A stretch of 64,000 nt of DNA from Neptuniibacter caesariensis (GTDB lineage: Bacteria > Pseudomonadota > Gammaproteobacteria > Pseudomonadales > Balneatricaceae): the NCBI RefSeq assembly GCF_000153345.1, contig NZ_CH724127.1:2981-66980 (forward strand). The letters run 5' to 3'. The first letter of the stretch is position 1. Each line of letters begins with the position of its first letter. Below are positions 54,714 to 63,244 of the stretch, piece by piece. The position numbers and the translations under genes were made by a program. The notes beneath the pieces were generated by a model. That model was given only the letters and a program-made list of their open reading frames with translations, ran no database searches and was not told the origin of the DNA.

Positions 54714-54956
54714 GTTGGACTACCACTCCCAAAAACTAATTCTCACCGAAACTACGGCTCTTCTTATTGTTATATGCACAAGAGATATGGGCTTTGCTCC
54801 ATTTTTCAACCTGAGAACTCAGTAGCCTGAGAACAACTCTCATCTCTTGCGGCGCACTATTTTATTCCTTCACGAAGCAAAGCGCGAATATCTTTGCATT
54901 TTCGATGCCACACAATCACTTACATCAACAACCGTGGATAATTTTAGGCCAGATAC

Positions 54957-54983
54957 AAAAAAAGCCCCATTGGGGCTTTTCTA
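54957..54983. terminator. Terminator after cysM
   Basis: AAAAGCCCCA (54960-54969) pairs with TGGGGCTTTT (54971-54980), a ten-base-pair stem. On the minus strand it is followed by TTTTTTTGTA, so it ends the cysM transcript. Confidence 0.88.
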
Positions 54984-54997
54984 TATATTCACCAGAA

Positions 54998-55897
54998 TTA
55001 GTTCTGATTAAACACGCCTGTGGACAGGTAACGGTCGCCACGATCACAGATAATGCAAACGATAACCGCATTTTCTACCTCTTCAGCTAAGCGTAAGGCT
55101 CCAGCTACGGACCCTCCGGAAGAAACACCACAGAAAATACCCTCTTCCTGTGCCAAAGCACGCATCGTATTCTCAGCATCATCCTGATTAATATCTAAAA
55201 TGCGGTCCACTCGGTTCTCATCGAATATTTTAGGGAGATATTCTTGTGGCCAGCGACGAATCCCCGGTATTTGAGCACCTTCGCTAGGTTGCAGGCCTAC
55301 AATCTGCACATCCGGGTTTTGCTCTTTAAGGAAGCGCGAAGTGCCCATAATAGTGCCTGTGGTCCCCATCGAACTTACAAAGTGAGTTACTTTGCCTTGG
55401 GTCTGTTCCCAGATTTCAGGCCCAGTTCCACAATAGTGAGCCTCTGGGTTATCCATATTGGAAAATTGATCCAGTACGATCCCTTCACCACGCTCCTGCA
55501 TCGCCAAGGCCAGATCACGCGCACCTTCCATACCTTCTTCTTTAGTGACTGGAATTAGCTCAGCACCATAAGCAGTCATCGAAGCCTTACGCTCCTCGCT
55601 GCTATTGTCAGGCATGATCAGTTTCATCTTGTAGCCTTTAATGGCTGCTGCCATCGCCAAAGCGATCCCGGTATTCCCAGAAGTAGCCTCTATCAAAGTA
55701 TCACCAGGCTTTATTTGCCCACGATCCTCAGCTCGCTGGATCATACTCAATGCAGGGCGGTCTTTTACCGATCCGGCCGGATTGTTCCCTTCCAGTTTAC
55801 AGAGAATAATATTGCCATTGGCCTGACCGATACGTTGCAAACGTACAAGCGGCGTTTTGCCAACATAATCTTCGATGGTCGGGAAGTAAGTGCTCAT
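54998..55897 (-). CDS. cysM: Cysteine synthase B (O-acetylserine sulfhydrylase B)
   Basis: 299 residues. PLP fold-type II enzyme: VGKTPLVRLQRIG, the lysine motif NPAGSVKDRPALSMI with the PLP Schiff-base lysine, TLIEATSGNTGIALA, THFVSSMGTTGTIMGTSRFLKEQNP, and FCGVSSGGSVAGAL. Length and the VGKTPLVRLQR start suit CysM more than CysK. It forms cysteine from O-acetylserine and sulfide or thiosulfate. Upstream of relA on the same strand but ended by its own terminator; no rlmD lies between, unlike in pseudomonads. Confidence 0.94.
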   Translation of the reverse strand: MSTYFPTIEDYVGKTPLVRLQRIGQANGNIILCKLEGNNPAGSVKDRPALSMIQRAEDRGQIKPGDTLIEATSGNTGIALAMAAAIKGYKMKLIMPDNSSEERKASMTAYGAELIPVTKEEGMEGARDLALAMQERGEGIVLDQFSNMDNPEAHYCGTGPEIWEQTQGKVTHFVSSMGTTGTIMGTSRFLKEQNPDVQIVGLQPSEGAQIPGIRRWPQEYLPKIFDENRVDRILDINQDDAENTMRALAQEEGIFCGVSSGGSVAGALRLAEEVENAVIVCIICDRGDRYLSTGVFNQN

Positions 55898-56116
55898 AGG
55901 AAAATCACCATTTGAAGGGAGAAACTAACAATTAGCTATAAGAAGTATAGCTTTTATACCCTATAAAAAGACTCGGAATTTTACCGATGGTTCCCCTAAA
56001 GCACAAGAAAACTGCTGTTTAAGCGTTAATCTCAATAAGGCACAGCAATTTTGTTCAATAAAGTCATTTGCCATCTAAGTCATAGTGCACTCATTCTTTT
56101 TCGTAGTGAGCACTGT

Positions 56117-56719
56117 ATGACGACTATAATCTTCTCAATGTCTGTTTTTGCCCTGGTCGGCGCAATCACCCCAGGTCCGGTCAACATTATAGCCACCAGC
56201 TCTGGAGCCACTTTTGGTTTTCTACGCACCATCCCACACGTGCTGGGGGCAACCGTTTCCTATACATTAATTGTTTATCTAGTCGGAACTGGGTTGCATC
56301 AGTTATTACAAAACGTCCCTGCTTTCACAGAGACATTACGCTATCTGGGTAGCGCATTTTTACTCTATATGGCCTACAAGATTGCCACCGCAAACAGCGC
56401 TAGCAACTCTTCTGAATCGAGCTCTATACCTCCCAGTTTTATAGAAGGCGCCTTATGTCAGAGCTTAAACCCAAAGGCCTGGCTGGTTTCCATGTCCGGG
56501 GTTAGTGTTTTTGTTCTCAGCCAAAGCAGCACTGATTTTTATCTGCTGGCTTATTGCCTGATCTCTTTTGTATTATGCTTTATTGGAGTCGCTACTTGGG
56601 CGGTTGCTGGGCATATGATCAAAAATTATCTACAAAGACCCGGGCGACAAAAGCGTTTTAACCAAGTAATGGGCGGCCTTCTCTGCTTAACGGTTGTATC
56701 AATATTTATCAACGGATAG
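56117..56719 (+). CDS. LysE/RhtB family exporter
   Basis: 200 residues with five to six hydrophobic segments. The family signature is at the N-terminus: VFALVGAITPGPVNIIATSSGATFGFLRTIPHVLGATVSY, and the middle motif GALCQSLNPKAWLVSMSGVSVF is also typical. Such proteins export amino acids or homoserine lactones. A TTG 66 bases upstream would add a non-hydrophobic extension; ATG 56117 gives the normal LysE start. The AraC regulator starts 8 bases after its stop, so the two probably form a regulator-exporter pair. Confidence 0.88.
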   Translation: MTTIIFSMSVFALVGAITPGPVNIIATSSGATFGFLRTIPHVLGATVSYTLIVYLVGTGLHQLLQNVPAFTETLRYLGSAFLLYMAYKIATANSASNSSESSSIPPSFIEGALCQSLNPKAWLVSMSGVSVFVLSQSSTDFYLLAYCLISFVLCFIGVATWAVAGHMIKNYLQRPGRQKRFNQVMGGLLCLTVVSIFING

Positions 56720-56726
56720 GAGTAAA

Positions 56727-57551
56727 ATGATGGCTCAGAACAAAACCATCTTTTTAGCCCGAAGCCAGACACTACCTTTTGTTGAGATAAAATCGGCCAA
56801 CCGATCAGCCGCTTGTTATCACACCCACTCCCATGATGAGTTTTCTTTTGGCGTCATCGATACGGGTTGCGCCGATTATTGTAATCTTAACCAGCGCAAT
56901 CACATTGGTAGCGGAACAACCGTAACCATTAATCCAGGTGACGCCCACTCTTGTAACCCGGATCAGGGAGAATGGTCTTATCGCATGCTATTTGTCGATA
57001 CTGATTGGATCGGTCAGCTGCAACAAGAGCTTTTTGAATGTCAGGGGATCGATTACCTGCCTTTCCCTGAGCTCTATGATAATCACTCTTTAAGCTTCCA
57101 GCGTTTCAATAAACTCTATCAGGCATTGCTCGCCCCAGATTCGGCTTTGCAAGCAGAAACCTATCTGATTGAGTTTTTAAAAAGCCATTTTGCGAAAGGT
57201 TTCAAACTCTCTATAGATAAAGATAAAAGAGACAATTTTCATATTCGCCGCGTTCAGGAACTCATCATGGACCAGTTAGATAGCAACTGGTCACTTGATG
57301 AGTTTAGCGAAGAATCCGGGTTAAGCCGCTACCATCTGATCCGTAGTTTTAAAGACCGCTATGGTCAGTCACCCCATGCTTATCAACTGGATCAGCGCAT
57401 CAAGAAAGCCAAGGCACTCTTACAAGATGGAGCCAGCCTGGCTGATACAGCACTACAGCTTGGCTTTTCTGACCAGAGCCACTTTCAGCGTAATTTCAAA
57501 AAGCGGGTCGCGCTGACCCCTAAGCAATACCAATCTTTTTTTAATGCTTAA
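56727..57551 (+). CDS. AraC family transcriptional regulator
   Basis: 274 residues. An N-terminal cupin-like sensing domain (ACYHTHSHDEFSFGVIDTGCADY, VTINPGDAHSCNP) and a C-terminal double helix-turn-helix (about 170-274: NWSLDEFSEESGLSRYHLIRSFKDRYGQSPHAYQLDQRIKKAKALL, ADTALQLGFSDQSHFQRNFKKRVALTPKQYQ). AGGAG at 56718-56722 supports ATG 56727. It most likely controls the preceding LysE exporter, and the ligand may be an amino acid (inference). Its 3' end overlaps the converging OsmC-fusion gene by four bases. Confidence 0.92.
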   Translation: MMAQNKTIFLARSQTLPFVEIKSANRSAACYHTHSHDEFSFGVIDTGCADYCNLNQRNHIGSGTTVTINPGDAHSCNPDQGEWSYRMLFVDTDWIGQLQQELFECQGIDYLPFPELYDNHSLSFQRFNKLYQALLAPDSALQAETYLIEFLKSHFAKGFKLSIDKDKRDNFHIRRVQELIMDQLDSNWSLDEFSEESGLSRYHLIRSFKDRYGQSPHAYQLDQRIKKAKALLQDGASLADTALQLGFSDQSHFQRNFKKRVALTPKQYQSFFNA

Positions 57552-58768
57552 TCACCCACCAGCGCTGTCACGATATTAATCTTTCCCTCCAGTGTTTTAT
57601 GCACTGGGCATTTATCTGCAATTTCTAACAGCTTTTGGCGCTCATCATCAGAAAGCTGACCAACAAGCGTTATTTTTCTGACAAACTGATCAACTTTACC
57701 AATACTCTGCTCACAGGTAGAGCAATCCTGAGCGTGAATCTTATCGTGACTTACATCGACCTGAACATGCTCTAGCGCTATCTGCTTGCGCCGCGCATAC
57801 ATCCTGATCGTCATTGATGTGCAAGCTCCCAGCCCCGCCGCTACCAATTGATAGGGGGTAGGGCCTAAATAATGGCCTCCATATCCTGCGGGTTCATCAG
57901 CGATCAGATGGTGCCCCGCAGCACTAATATCCTGGGTAAAACTATCTGGATCCGCTTCACTTACCCGGGTTATGCCTTCCGGGGCGTCCATCTGTTTAGG
58001 TAACAACGACACATCAATATACCGTTGTGCCCAGGTCGAGATCAGCTCAGCCGCATATTCTGCATCCTCTGCACGACTTAACAGGTGGTCTGCATTGTCC
58101 AGCGTAATAAAGCTCTTGGGATGTTTTGCCATCTGGAAGAGTTCAGCAGCATTCTCTATCACTACGGTCTCATCCAAGGGGGCATGCAATACCAGCAACG
58201 CTTTTTTCAAATGCCCCACACTCTCACTGAGCGAGACAGCGGAAATATCATCAATAAACTGGCGTTTTATGGTGAAATCTCGCCCACCTAAAGTCACCTC
58301 AGCCTGACCTTCGCTGCAGATAGCCCCCACATGATGACCAAAATTATGCAGCACATGCTCAGGCTCAGCCGGTGCGCCAATGGTAACAACCGCCTTGGTC
58401 TCAGGGATATGTGGTGATGCTGCTAACACAGCAGCTCCGCCTAGTGAATGGCCAATAATAAGCTGCGGAGCTCTATAGCGCTGTCGAAGTACATCTGCAG
58501 CAAGAATCAGATCCTGCACGTTTGAGCTAAACCCTGTATTCGCAAACTCCCCTTTGGAATGCCCGAGCCCGGTAAAATCAAAACGCAATACCGCGATGCC
58601 CAAAGACGCCAGCCTCTGAGCAATTCTTCTGGCGGCGGGGATATCTTTTGAACAAGTAAAACAATGAGCTAAAAGAGCAAAAGCTGCCGGCTTACCAACA
58701 GGTAGGTCCAGCCTTGCCGCCAATACTGATCCATCATGACCATTAAATTCCAACCTTTCGGTATGCAT
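57548..58768 (-). CDS. Fused alpha/beta hydrolase - OsmC protein
   Basis: 406 residues in two domains. The N-terminal alpha/beta-hydrolase (about 1-255) has LLAHCFTCSKDIPAARR, RFDFTGLGHSKGEF and IIGHSLGGAAVLAA (nucleophile serine). The C-terminal OsmC/Ohr-type domain (about 270-406) carries both redox cysteines, GLGACTSMTIRMYA and DKCPVHKTLEGKI. OsmC proteins reduce organic hydroperoxides; the fused hydrolase may supply acyl or ester substrates. This fusion is a known architecture. AGGAG before ATG supports the start. Confidence 0.92.
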   Translation of the reverse strand: MHTERLEFNGHDGSVLAARLDLPVGKPAAFALLAHCFTCSKDIPAARRIAQRLASLGIAVLRFDFTGLGHSKGEFANTGFSSNVQDLILAADVLRQRYRAPQLIIGHSLGGAAVLAASPHIPETKAVVTIGAPAEPEHVLHNFGHHVGAICSEGQAEVTLGGRDFTIKRQFIDDISAVSLSESVGHLKKALLVLHAPLDETVVIENAAELFQMAKHPKSFITLDNADHLLSRAEDAEYAAELISTWAQRYIDVSLLPKQMDAPEGITRVSEADPDSFTQDISAAGHHLIADEPAGYGGHYLGPTPYQLVAAGLGACTSMTIRMYARRKQIALEHVQVDVSHDKIHAQDCSTCEQSIGKVDQFVRKITLVGQLSDDERQKLLEIADKCPVHKTLEGKINIVTALVGD

Positions 58769-58875
58769 TTGCTTCTCCTGCTCCAGTTTATTCGTAATAC
58801 CTTCAGTATCTTTCAGACATTGCTTGTAAAACTAATGACTTATCACTATCGCCAGAATAGACAGAACTTATGACA

Positions 58876-58908
58876 ATAAAAAAGGGCTGTCAGTTCATGA
58901 CAACCCTC
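58876..58908 (-). terminator. Terminator of the small Fur-box gene
   Basis: On the minus strand AGGGTTGTCA pairs with TGACAGCCCT (plus 58898-58907 and 58883-58892, one G-U) around a five-base loop, followed by TTTTTTATT. It lies about 60 bases after the stop of the ORF at 58967-59065. Confidence 0.8.
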
Positions 58909-58966
58909 TTTAACGATGGAAAATATAGCTACCCCGTGTTTGAGTCAGCTAAAAAACGACCAGGTG

Positions 58967-59065
58967 TTAAATGACCATCGGCAGGAACATAAGCCCTAAA
59001 AAAGCAGCCGCAGCCAAGGTAATGAGAGGAAACTCTAATGATGATTTATCAAAGTTATTATGCAT
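58967..59065 (-). CDS. 32-residue hydrophobic membrane peptide, probably iron regulated
   Basis: ATG 59065 opens 32 codons ending in TAA at 58969-58967. The peptide starts MHNNFDKSSLEFPLITLAAA and continues AFLGLMFLPMVI: a polar N-terminus of about ten residues and one membrane helix of about 20 residues. GGGAG lies seven bases before the ATG. Upstream on the same strand is a TTTACA-17 bp-GATAAT promoter overlapped by a Fur-box-like 19-mer, and downstream is an intrinsic terminator. The whole unit is too short for ordinary ORF calling. I do not recognise the family; small membrane proteins near Fur boxes often accompany iron uptake, but that is inference. Confidence 0.65.
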   Translation of the reverse strand: MHNNFDKSSLEFPLITLAAAAFLGLMFLPMVI

Positions 59066-59088
59066 AACATTGCTCCCTACTTGATTTT

Positions 59089-59107
59089 GAGAACAATTAT
59101 CATTAAT
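59089..59107 (-). promoter_or_regulatory. Fur-box-like operator
   Basis: The 19 bases GAGAACAATTATCATTAAT match 13 of the 19 positions of the Fur consensus GATAATGATAATCATTATC. The site covers the -10 hexamer of the promoter described next, a position where Fur-iron would block transcription. Confidence 0.55.
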
Positions 59108-59124
59108 AAAAAGCCAAATGTAAA
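59096..59124 (-). promoter_or_regulatory. Sigma-70 promoter of the small peptide gene
   Basis: On the minus strand TTTACA (59124-59119) and GATAAT (59101-59096, preceded by T to give TGATAAT) are 17 bp apart, close to consensus. The start codon is about 30 bases downstream. Confidence 0.65.
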
Positions 59125-59227
59125 TAGTTCTTATTAACGGAACTTAAAATCTAGATCAGATCAACGATTCACCGGTAAATCACTGTATAATGCAGCTATC
59201 CGGGAACAAGCTCCTAATGGAAATACT

Positions 59228-59995
59228 ATGTTTGAATTACCTCACATCGATTTAAAAAATAAGGTATCAGCTGAAGAGTGGCAGGTTCGCGTTGACCTGG
59301 CTGCTTGTTATAGACTGGTAGAGTTTTTTGGCTGGGGAGATCTTATCTATACCCATATTTCTGCCAAGGTGCCTGGTACTGAGCACTACCTTGTCAATGC
59401 ATTCGGATTAACCTTTGATGAGGTCACCGCTTCTAACCTGGTTAAAGTCGACCTGCAGGGGAATATTCAGGACGAGACGCCTTTTGATATCAACCCTGCC
59501 GGCTTTACTATTCATAGTGCTGTTCATGAAGTACGTAAAGATGCACACTGTGTCTTGCACCTACACACCAATGAGACCATTGCGGTCTCAACATTGAAAG
59601 AAGGCTTACTCCCTCTCTCGCAATACTCATGCTTTTCTTTAAACTCAATAGCACATCATGGCTATGAAGGCCTGGCAGTTAATCATGAAGAGAAAGCGCG
59701 TCTCAAAGAAGATTTGGGCACCAATAATCATCTACTGCTTCCAAATCATGGTGCCTTAACGGTGGGACCAACTGTAGGCGATGCCTTTATGCGCATGTAT
59801 GACCTGCAAAGAGCTTGCGAGATTCAATTGATGATTCAATCTACTGGCCAGGAAGCGATTCAAGTGGATCCGAAAATTGTCGAAGGGATTTCCAAGCAGG
59901 CTAATGTTGTACACTCGGGATCCACCGGAGGTCAGAAATCATGGCCAGCTATGCTGCGCAAAGCTTATCGTTTAGATCCAGGCTTTGCTGAATAA
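59228..59995 (+). CDS. Class II aldolase/adducin family protein
   Basis: 255 residues. Typical class II aldolase features: RVDLAACYRLVEFFGWGDLIYTHISAKVP, AGFTIHSAVHEVRKDAHCVLHLHTNETIAVS with the metal-binding HxH, and LLLPNHGALTVGPTVGDAFMRMYDLQRACEIQL with the third histidine. Metal ligands are present, so an aldolase or decarboxylase-type activity on a hydroxylated acid or phospho-sugar is possible. It starts the plus-strand half of the catabolic cluster; the enolase-superfamily gene follows 31 bases after the stop. Confidence 0.88.
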   Translation: MFELPHIDLKNKVSAEEWQVRVDLAACYRLVEFFGWGDLIYTHISAKVPGTEHYLVNAFGLTFDEVTASNLVKVDLQGNIQDETPFDINPAGFTIHSAVHEVRKDAHCVLHLHTNETIAVSTLKEGLLPLSQYSCFSLNSIAHHGYEGLAVNHEEKARLKEDLGTNNHLLLPNHGALTVGPTVGDAFMRMYDLQRACEIQLMIQSTGQEAIQVDPKIVEGISKQANVVHSGSTGGQKSWPAMLRKAYRLDPGFAE

Positions 59996-60026
59996 CCTAA
60001 AAAACAGAGAAGAATAAGGTTAAAAA

Positions 60027-61202
60027 ATGAAAATTAATCGCGTCGAGATTTTCGATATCCACTGCCCTGACCGTCCCGTTTGGAATCCGGTATTTGTTCG
60101 AATCCATACCGACGAGGGGATTAGCGGAGTTGGTGAAGCCGGTCTTGCTTACGATCTTGGACATAGTGCAGCTGCCAACATGGTCAAAGAGTTTGCAGAA
60201 GAGATGCTGATCGGCCGTGATCCTTTCCAGACAGAAGACCTTTGGAATCTGATGTTACGTGGTAGCTTCTGGGGACTTGGTGGTGGACCGATCATTTATG
60301 CCGCAATGAGTGCGATTGATACCGCTCTATGGGACATCAAAGGAAAGGCTCTGGGCTTACCCGTTTACCAACTATTGGGCGGTAAAGTTAACGATAAGCT
60401 TCGCACCTATGCAAGCCAGCTACAGTTCGACTGGGATGCAGAATTTGCTGCGCTTACGGATCCAGAGGACTATGCAAAAGCCGCTGAAAAAGCGTTGGCT
60501 GAGGGATACGATGCGGTAAAAGTCGATCCAATCATGTACAACGAGAAAGGCGAGACGTTCTTCGACCGGACTAAGCTTTTCACCAATAAAGAGATGAAGA
60601 TGTTCCGTGATCGTCTAATGGCGATCCGCGACGCGATGGGAGAAGATGGCGATATTATCTTTGAATGCCATAGCCTTCCGGGAGCTTCCACAGCCATTCA
60701 GCTCGGAGAACTGGTAGAAGAAGCGCGCTGCATGTACTTTGAAGAACCGGTTAACTACCTCAATTCAGAGCTGCATAAACGCGTTGCTGATAAGGTTAAT
60801 GTCCCTATTGCAGGCGGCGAGCGTCTTTATAACCGTTGGAATGTTCGTCCGTATCTTGAAGACCAGAGCCTTGACGTACTGCAGCCTGATATCGGCTTAT
60901 GTGGTGGTTTTACTGAAACCAAAAAAGTTTGTGACTATGCCGATATCTATGATGTCCGCATTCAGGCGCATGTTTGTGGCGGTCCAGTGGCAACCGCAGC
61001 GGCTTTGCATCTGGAAACAGCTATTCCAAACTTCCTGATCCACGAACATCACACTTATGCTATCAAACAGTGGAACCGCGAACTCTGCATACAGGACCCG
61101 CAACCTGTAGACGGCTTCTTCCAGGTTTCTGAAGAACCAGGCATCGGTATCGAGTTAAACGATGAAGTGGTGATGCGTTCGCCGCGTATCGAAGTTAAGT
61201 AA
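60027..61202 (+). CDS. Mandelate racemase/enolase-superfamily sugar-acid dehydratase
   Basis: 391 residues. N-terminal capping domain (VEIFDIHCPDRPVWNPVFVRIHTDEGISGVGEAGLAYD) and a TIM barrel. Metal and catalytic positions: DAVKVDP on strand two, IIFECHSLPGA with a metal-binding Glu, YFEEPVN, IAGGERLYNRWNVRPYL, and HVCGGPVATAAALH with a catalytic His. This pattern fits galactonate/glucarate-type dehydratases of the enolase superfamily, but the exact sugar acid cannot be read from sequence. It would yield a 2-keto-3-deoxy acid for the aldolase encoded just upstream. Ends at a strong terminator. Confidence 0.9.
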   Translation: MKINRVEIFDIHCPDRPVWNPVFVRIHTDEGISGVGEAGLAYDLGHSAAANMVKEFAEEMLIGRDPFQTEDLWNLMLRGSFWGLGGGPIIYAAMSAIDTALWDIKGKALGLPVYQLLGGKVNDKLRTYASQLQFDWDAEFAALTDPEDYAKAAEKALAEGYDAVKVDPIMYNEKGETFFDRTKLFTNKEMKMFRDRLMAIRDAMGEDGDIIFECHSLPGASTAIQLGELVEEARCMYFEEPVNYLNSELHKRVADKVNVPIAGGERLYNRWNVRPYLEDQSLDVLQPDIGLCGGFTETKKVCDYADIYDVRIQAHVCGGPVATAAALHLETAIPNFLIHEHHTYAIKQWNRELCIQDPQPVDGFFQVSEEPGIGIELNDEVVMRSPRIEVK

Positions 61203-61215
61203 TAGCAAAACGAAA

Positions 61216-61248
61216 AATAAAAAAAGGCTCCGACTGGAGCCTTTTTTA
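61216..61248. terminator. Bidirectional terminator in the sugar-acid cluster
   Basis: AAAAAGGCTCC (61221-61231) and GGAGCCTTTTT form an 11-bp stem around GACT. It ends both the enolase-superfamily gene and the convergent amidohydrolase gene. Confidence 0.93.
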
Positions 61249-62097
61249 TACAACGGGTATTTGATAGATCCGTACCGCATTATCGTAGCAAAGCATGTCC
61301 TTCTCAAAACCTTTCCACTTCATCTCTTTTAGATTTCGTTTCCAGAAATCAGCGTAACTTAGCGAAAGCTCCGAAACAGGGAAATTACTGGCCAGCATCA
61401 CTCTCGTCAAACCAAACTGTCGGATAGCAAAGCTAATTAAAGGCTTAACCGCTGAAACCTCCCAGTCTCGTTTAAACATCTCCCAACCCGAGCATTTAAT
61501 ATAGCATTCAGGATGGTGAGCTAGCTGAGTAATTGAGTTCATCCACTCTTCGGTAAGGAACACAGGCGAACCTGTATGATTCACAACGACCTTTAAATCC
61601 GGAAGTGTAGTCATCAGATCAGACAATAGGTTCACAGCGTTTGTATCTGCTAAAGGCAGCTGAGCTTCAAAGATCAGCCCCATACTTTCAAGCTTTGCCA
61701 GGTTCTCTTTAAACTGCGGGTTGGCCAAAACAGCTTCGGCTTGCTCATCAAGAATAAAGCGAACACCTACCACGGAAGGGTGTTCAGCCAACCTCTGAAG
61801 CTGACTTTCAGCTTCAGAAGAGGTCAAATCTGCATAGGCTATTGAGCGGAAAGGCTTTGTACAGTGATCTTCAAGCCAGGCGATCTCGCGTTCCGGATTA
61901 GCATTATCAAAACCTGCCTCTATATGGACGAATCCGGCAAGCTCAGCAACCTCACCAAGCAGAAGATCCTGTTCGAGATAGCTACGCCTGATTTTATCTT
62001 TATCTGGCCATTCAGGAGCTTGTTCTGGATTTAGCCAATCATAATTCCCCGCATCGAGATTAAATAGATGAATATGTGGGTCGACTACTTTACTCAT
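61246..62097 (-). CDS. Amidohydrolase-2 family protein (fuconolactonase-like)
   Basis: 283 residues of COG3618 type. VVDPHIHLFNLDAGNYDWLNPE at the N-terminus (HxH, and the LxxxxYxWL segment common to sugar lactonases), LAGFVHIEAGFDNANPEREIAWLEDH, VVNHTGSPVF and MLASNFPVSELS. These proteins hydrolyse sugar lactones such as L-fuconolactone or related compounds. Its gene lies 35 bases after the SDR gene, which could supply the lactone by oxidising a sugar; the dehydratase encoded convergently would use the resulting acid. Confidence 0.88.
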   Translation of the reverse strand: MSKVVDPHIHLFNLDAGNYDWLNPEQAPEWPDKDKIRRSYLEQDLLLGEVAELAGFVHIEAGFDNANPEREIAWLEDHCTKPFRSIAYADLTSSEAESQLQRLAEHPSVVGVRFILDEQAEAVLANPQFKENLAKLESMGLIFEAQLPLADTNAVNLLSDLMTTLPDLKVVVNHTGSPVFLTEEWMNSITQLAHHPECYIKCSGWEMFKRDWEVSAVKPLISFAIRQFGLTRVMLASNFPVSELSLSYADFWKRNLKEMKWKGFEKDMLCYDNAVRIYQIPVV

Positions 62098-62132
62098 AAA
62101 CTGACTCTTTCATCCTGTTTGGCCGGTAAAAG

Positions 62133-62861
62133 CTATTGGGCGGTATAGCCACCATCTATAACCTGAAGACTGCCGGTAATAAACCTGGCGTCATCTCCAG
62201 CAAGCAGTGCAACCAAAGCGGCAACCTCATCAGGTTGCCCTAATCGCCCAATAGGCTGTAGTGCAGCTTCTTCCTTATGCACTTCGACTTTATCGCTTCC
62301 ACTGCGCTCACAATAACGATCTATCGCCTGATGATAAAGTGGGGTTTCGATGGTTCCTGGGCATACTGCATTAGCCCGTATACCGTACTCAGCATAATCC
62401 AAAGCTGTCGTTTTAGCCATGGACGCCAGTGCGGCCTTGCTCATGTTATAAGCAAAGGAATTACGCTTCGCAATAATTGATTGATCAGAGCCCATCAGAA
62501 TAATTGACCCAGCCAACTGTTGCCGCATCACAGGCAAAACAGCCTGTAAAAGGTAGTAAGCCCCTTTCACATTGATTGATAAAACACGATCAAGTTCTTC
62601 TTCAGAAGTCGTTTCGATATTGCCCGAAAAATGGATACCCGCATTCGAGACAAGTACATCTATCCTACCGGCTTCTGAAAGAACTCGAGCAACCGCAGTA
62701 GCAATATGTTCTGCACTTGTCACATCACAATGAATATATTCGCCCGTCGCAGAAGAATGTAGATCAAGGTTGAAAACACGGTACCCTTTAGATGTGAGAA
62801 GTTTAACTACGGCTTCTCCAATCCCTGCTGAACCACCTGTTACGACACAAACTTTAGCCAT
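62133..62861 (-). CDS. Short-chain dehydrogenase/reductase
   Basis: 242 residues. Classical SDR: cofactor motif VVTGGSAGIGEAVVKLL, an acid at the end of strand two (FNLDLHSSA) that favours NAD over NADP, SNAGIHFSG, catalytic Ser in ILMGSDQS, and YxxxK in SFAYNMSKAALASM, then CPGTIETPLY and GSLQVIDGGYTAQ. It probably oxidises a sugar to the lactone in the cluster pathway (inference). First gene of the minus-strand pair with the lactonase-like protein; acpS lies 11 bases upstream on the same strand, so readthrough is possible. Confidence 0.9.
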   Translation of the reverse strand: MAKVCVVTGGSAGIGEAVVKLLTSKGYRVFNLDLHSSATGEYIHCDVTSAEHIATAVARVLSEAGRIDVLVSNAGIHFSGNIETTSEEELDRVLSINVKGAYYLLQAVLPVMRQQLAGSIILMGSDQSIIAKRNSFAYNMSKAALASMAKTTALDYAEYGIRANAVCPGTIETPLYHQAIDRYCERSGSDKVEVHKEEAALQPIGRLGQPDEVAALVALLAGDDARFITGSLQVIDGGYTAQ

Positions 62862-62872
62862 TAGTAATTACC

Positions 62873-63244
62873 TTACTGAGCAACCGCAAATGCAACAACA
62901 TACTCTTTCTCATCACTGTAGCTTAAGTGAATGGAAGCAATACCTAGTGCTTCGGCTTTTTCCAAAGCCCCGGAGTTGAGCTTTACTTCCGGTTTACCAC
63001 TCGCCTCTTTAGCTATCTCAATATGTTGCCAACCGACGCCTCGCCCGATTCCGGTACCCAGCGCCTTCACTATCGCCTCTTTGGCAGAGAAGCGTTTAGC
63101 AAGAAAGCGCGCTCGATCTGTTGTTTTTTCAAACAGGGCAAGCTCTGCAGATGTGAGGATACGCTCAGCTAAACGAGGCGTTCGCTGCAATGATGTAGCC
63201 ATCCGGCTAATCTGCAATATATCGGTGCCAATGCCTTTAATCAT
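62873..63244 (-). CDS. acpS: Holo-[acyl-carrier-protein] synthase
   Basis: 123 residues. [37 protein letters not shown] contains the first metal-binding Asp, and [21 protein letters not shown] the Glu and phosphopantetheine-binding segment; the C-terminal [18 protein letters not shown] is the usual histidine strand. It transfers 4'-phosphopantetheine from CoA to ACP. It overlaps pdxJ by four bases (ATGA), the conserved pdxJ-acpS pairing. Confidence 0.97.
   Translation of the reverse strand: MIKGIGTDILQISRMATSLQRTPRLAERILTSAELALFEKTTDRARFLAKRFSAKEAIVKALGTGIGRGVGWQHIEIAKEASGKPEVKLNSGALEKAEALGIASIHLSYSDEKEYVVAFAVAQ

Noticed and set aside
54348-54830. 160-codon plus-strand open frame over the relA start
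   Set aside because: Shadow of the conserved relA coding frame on the other strand.
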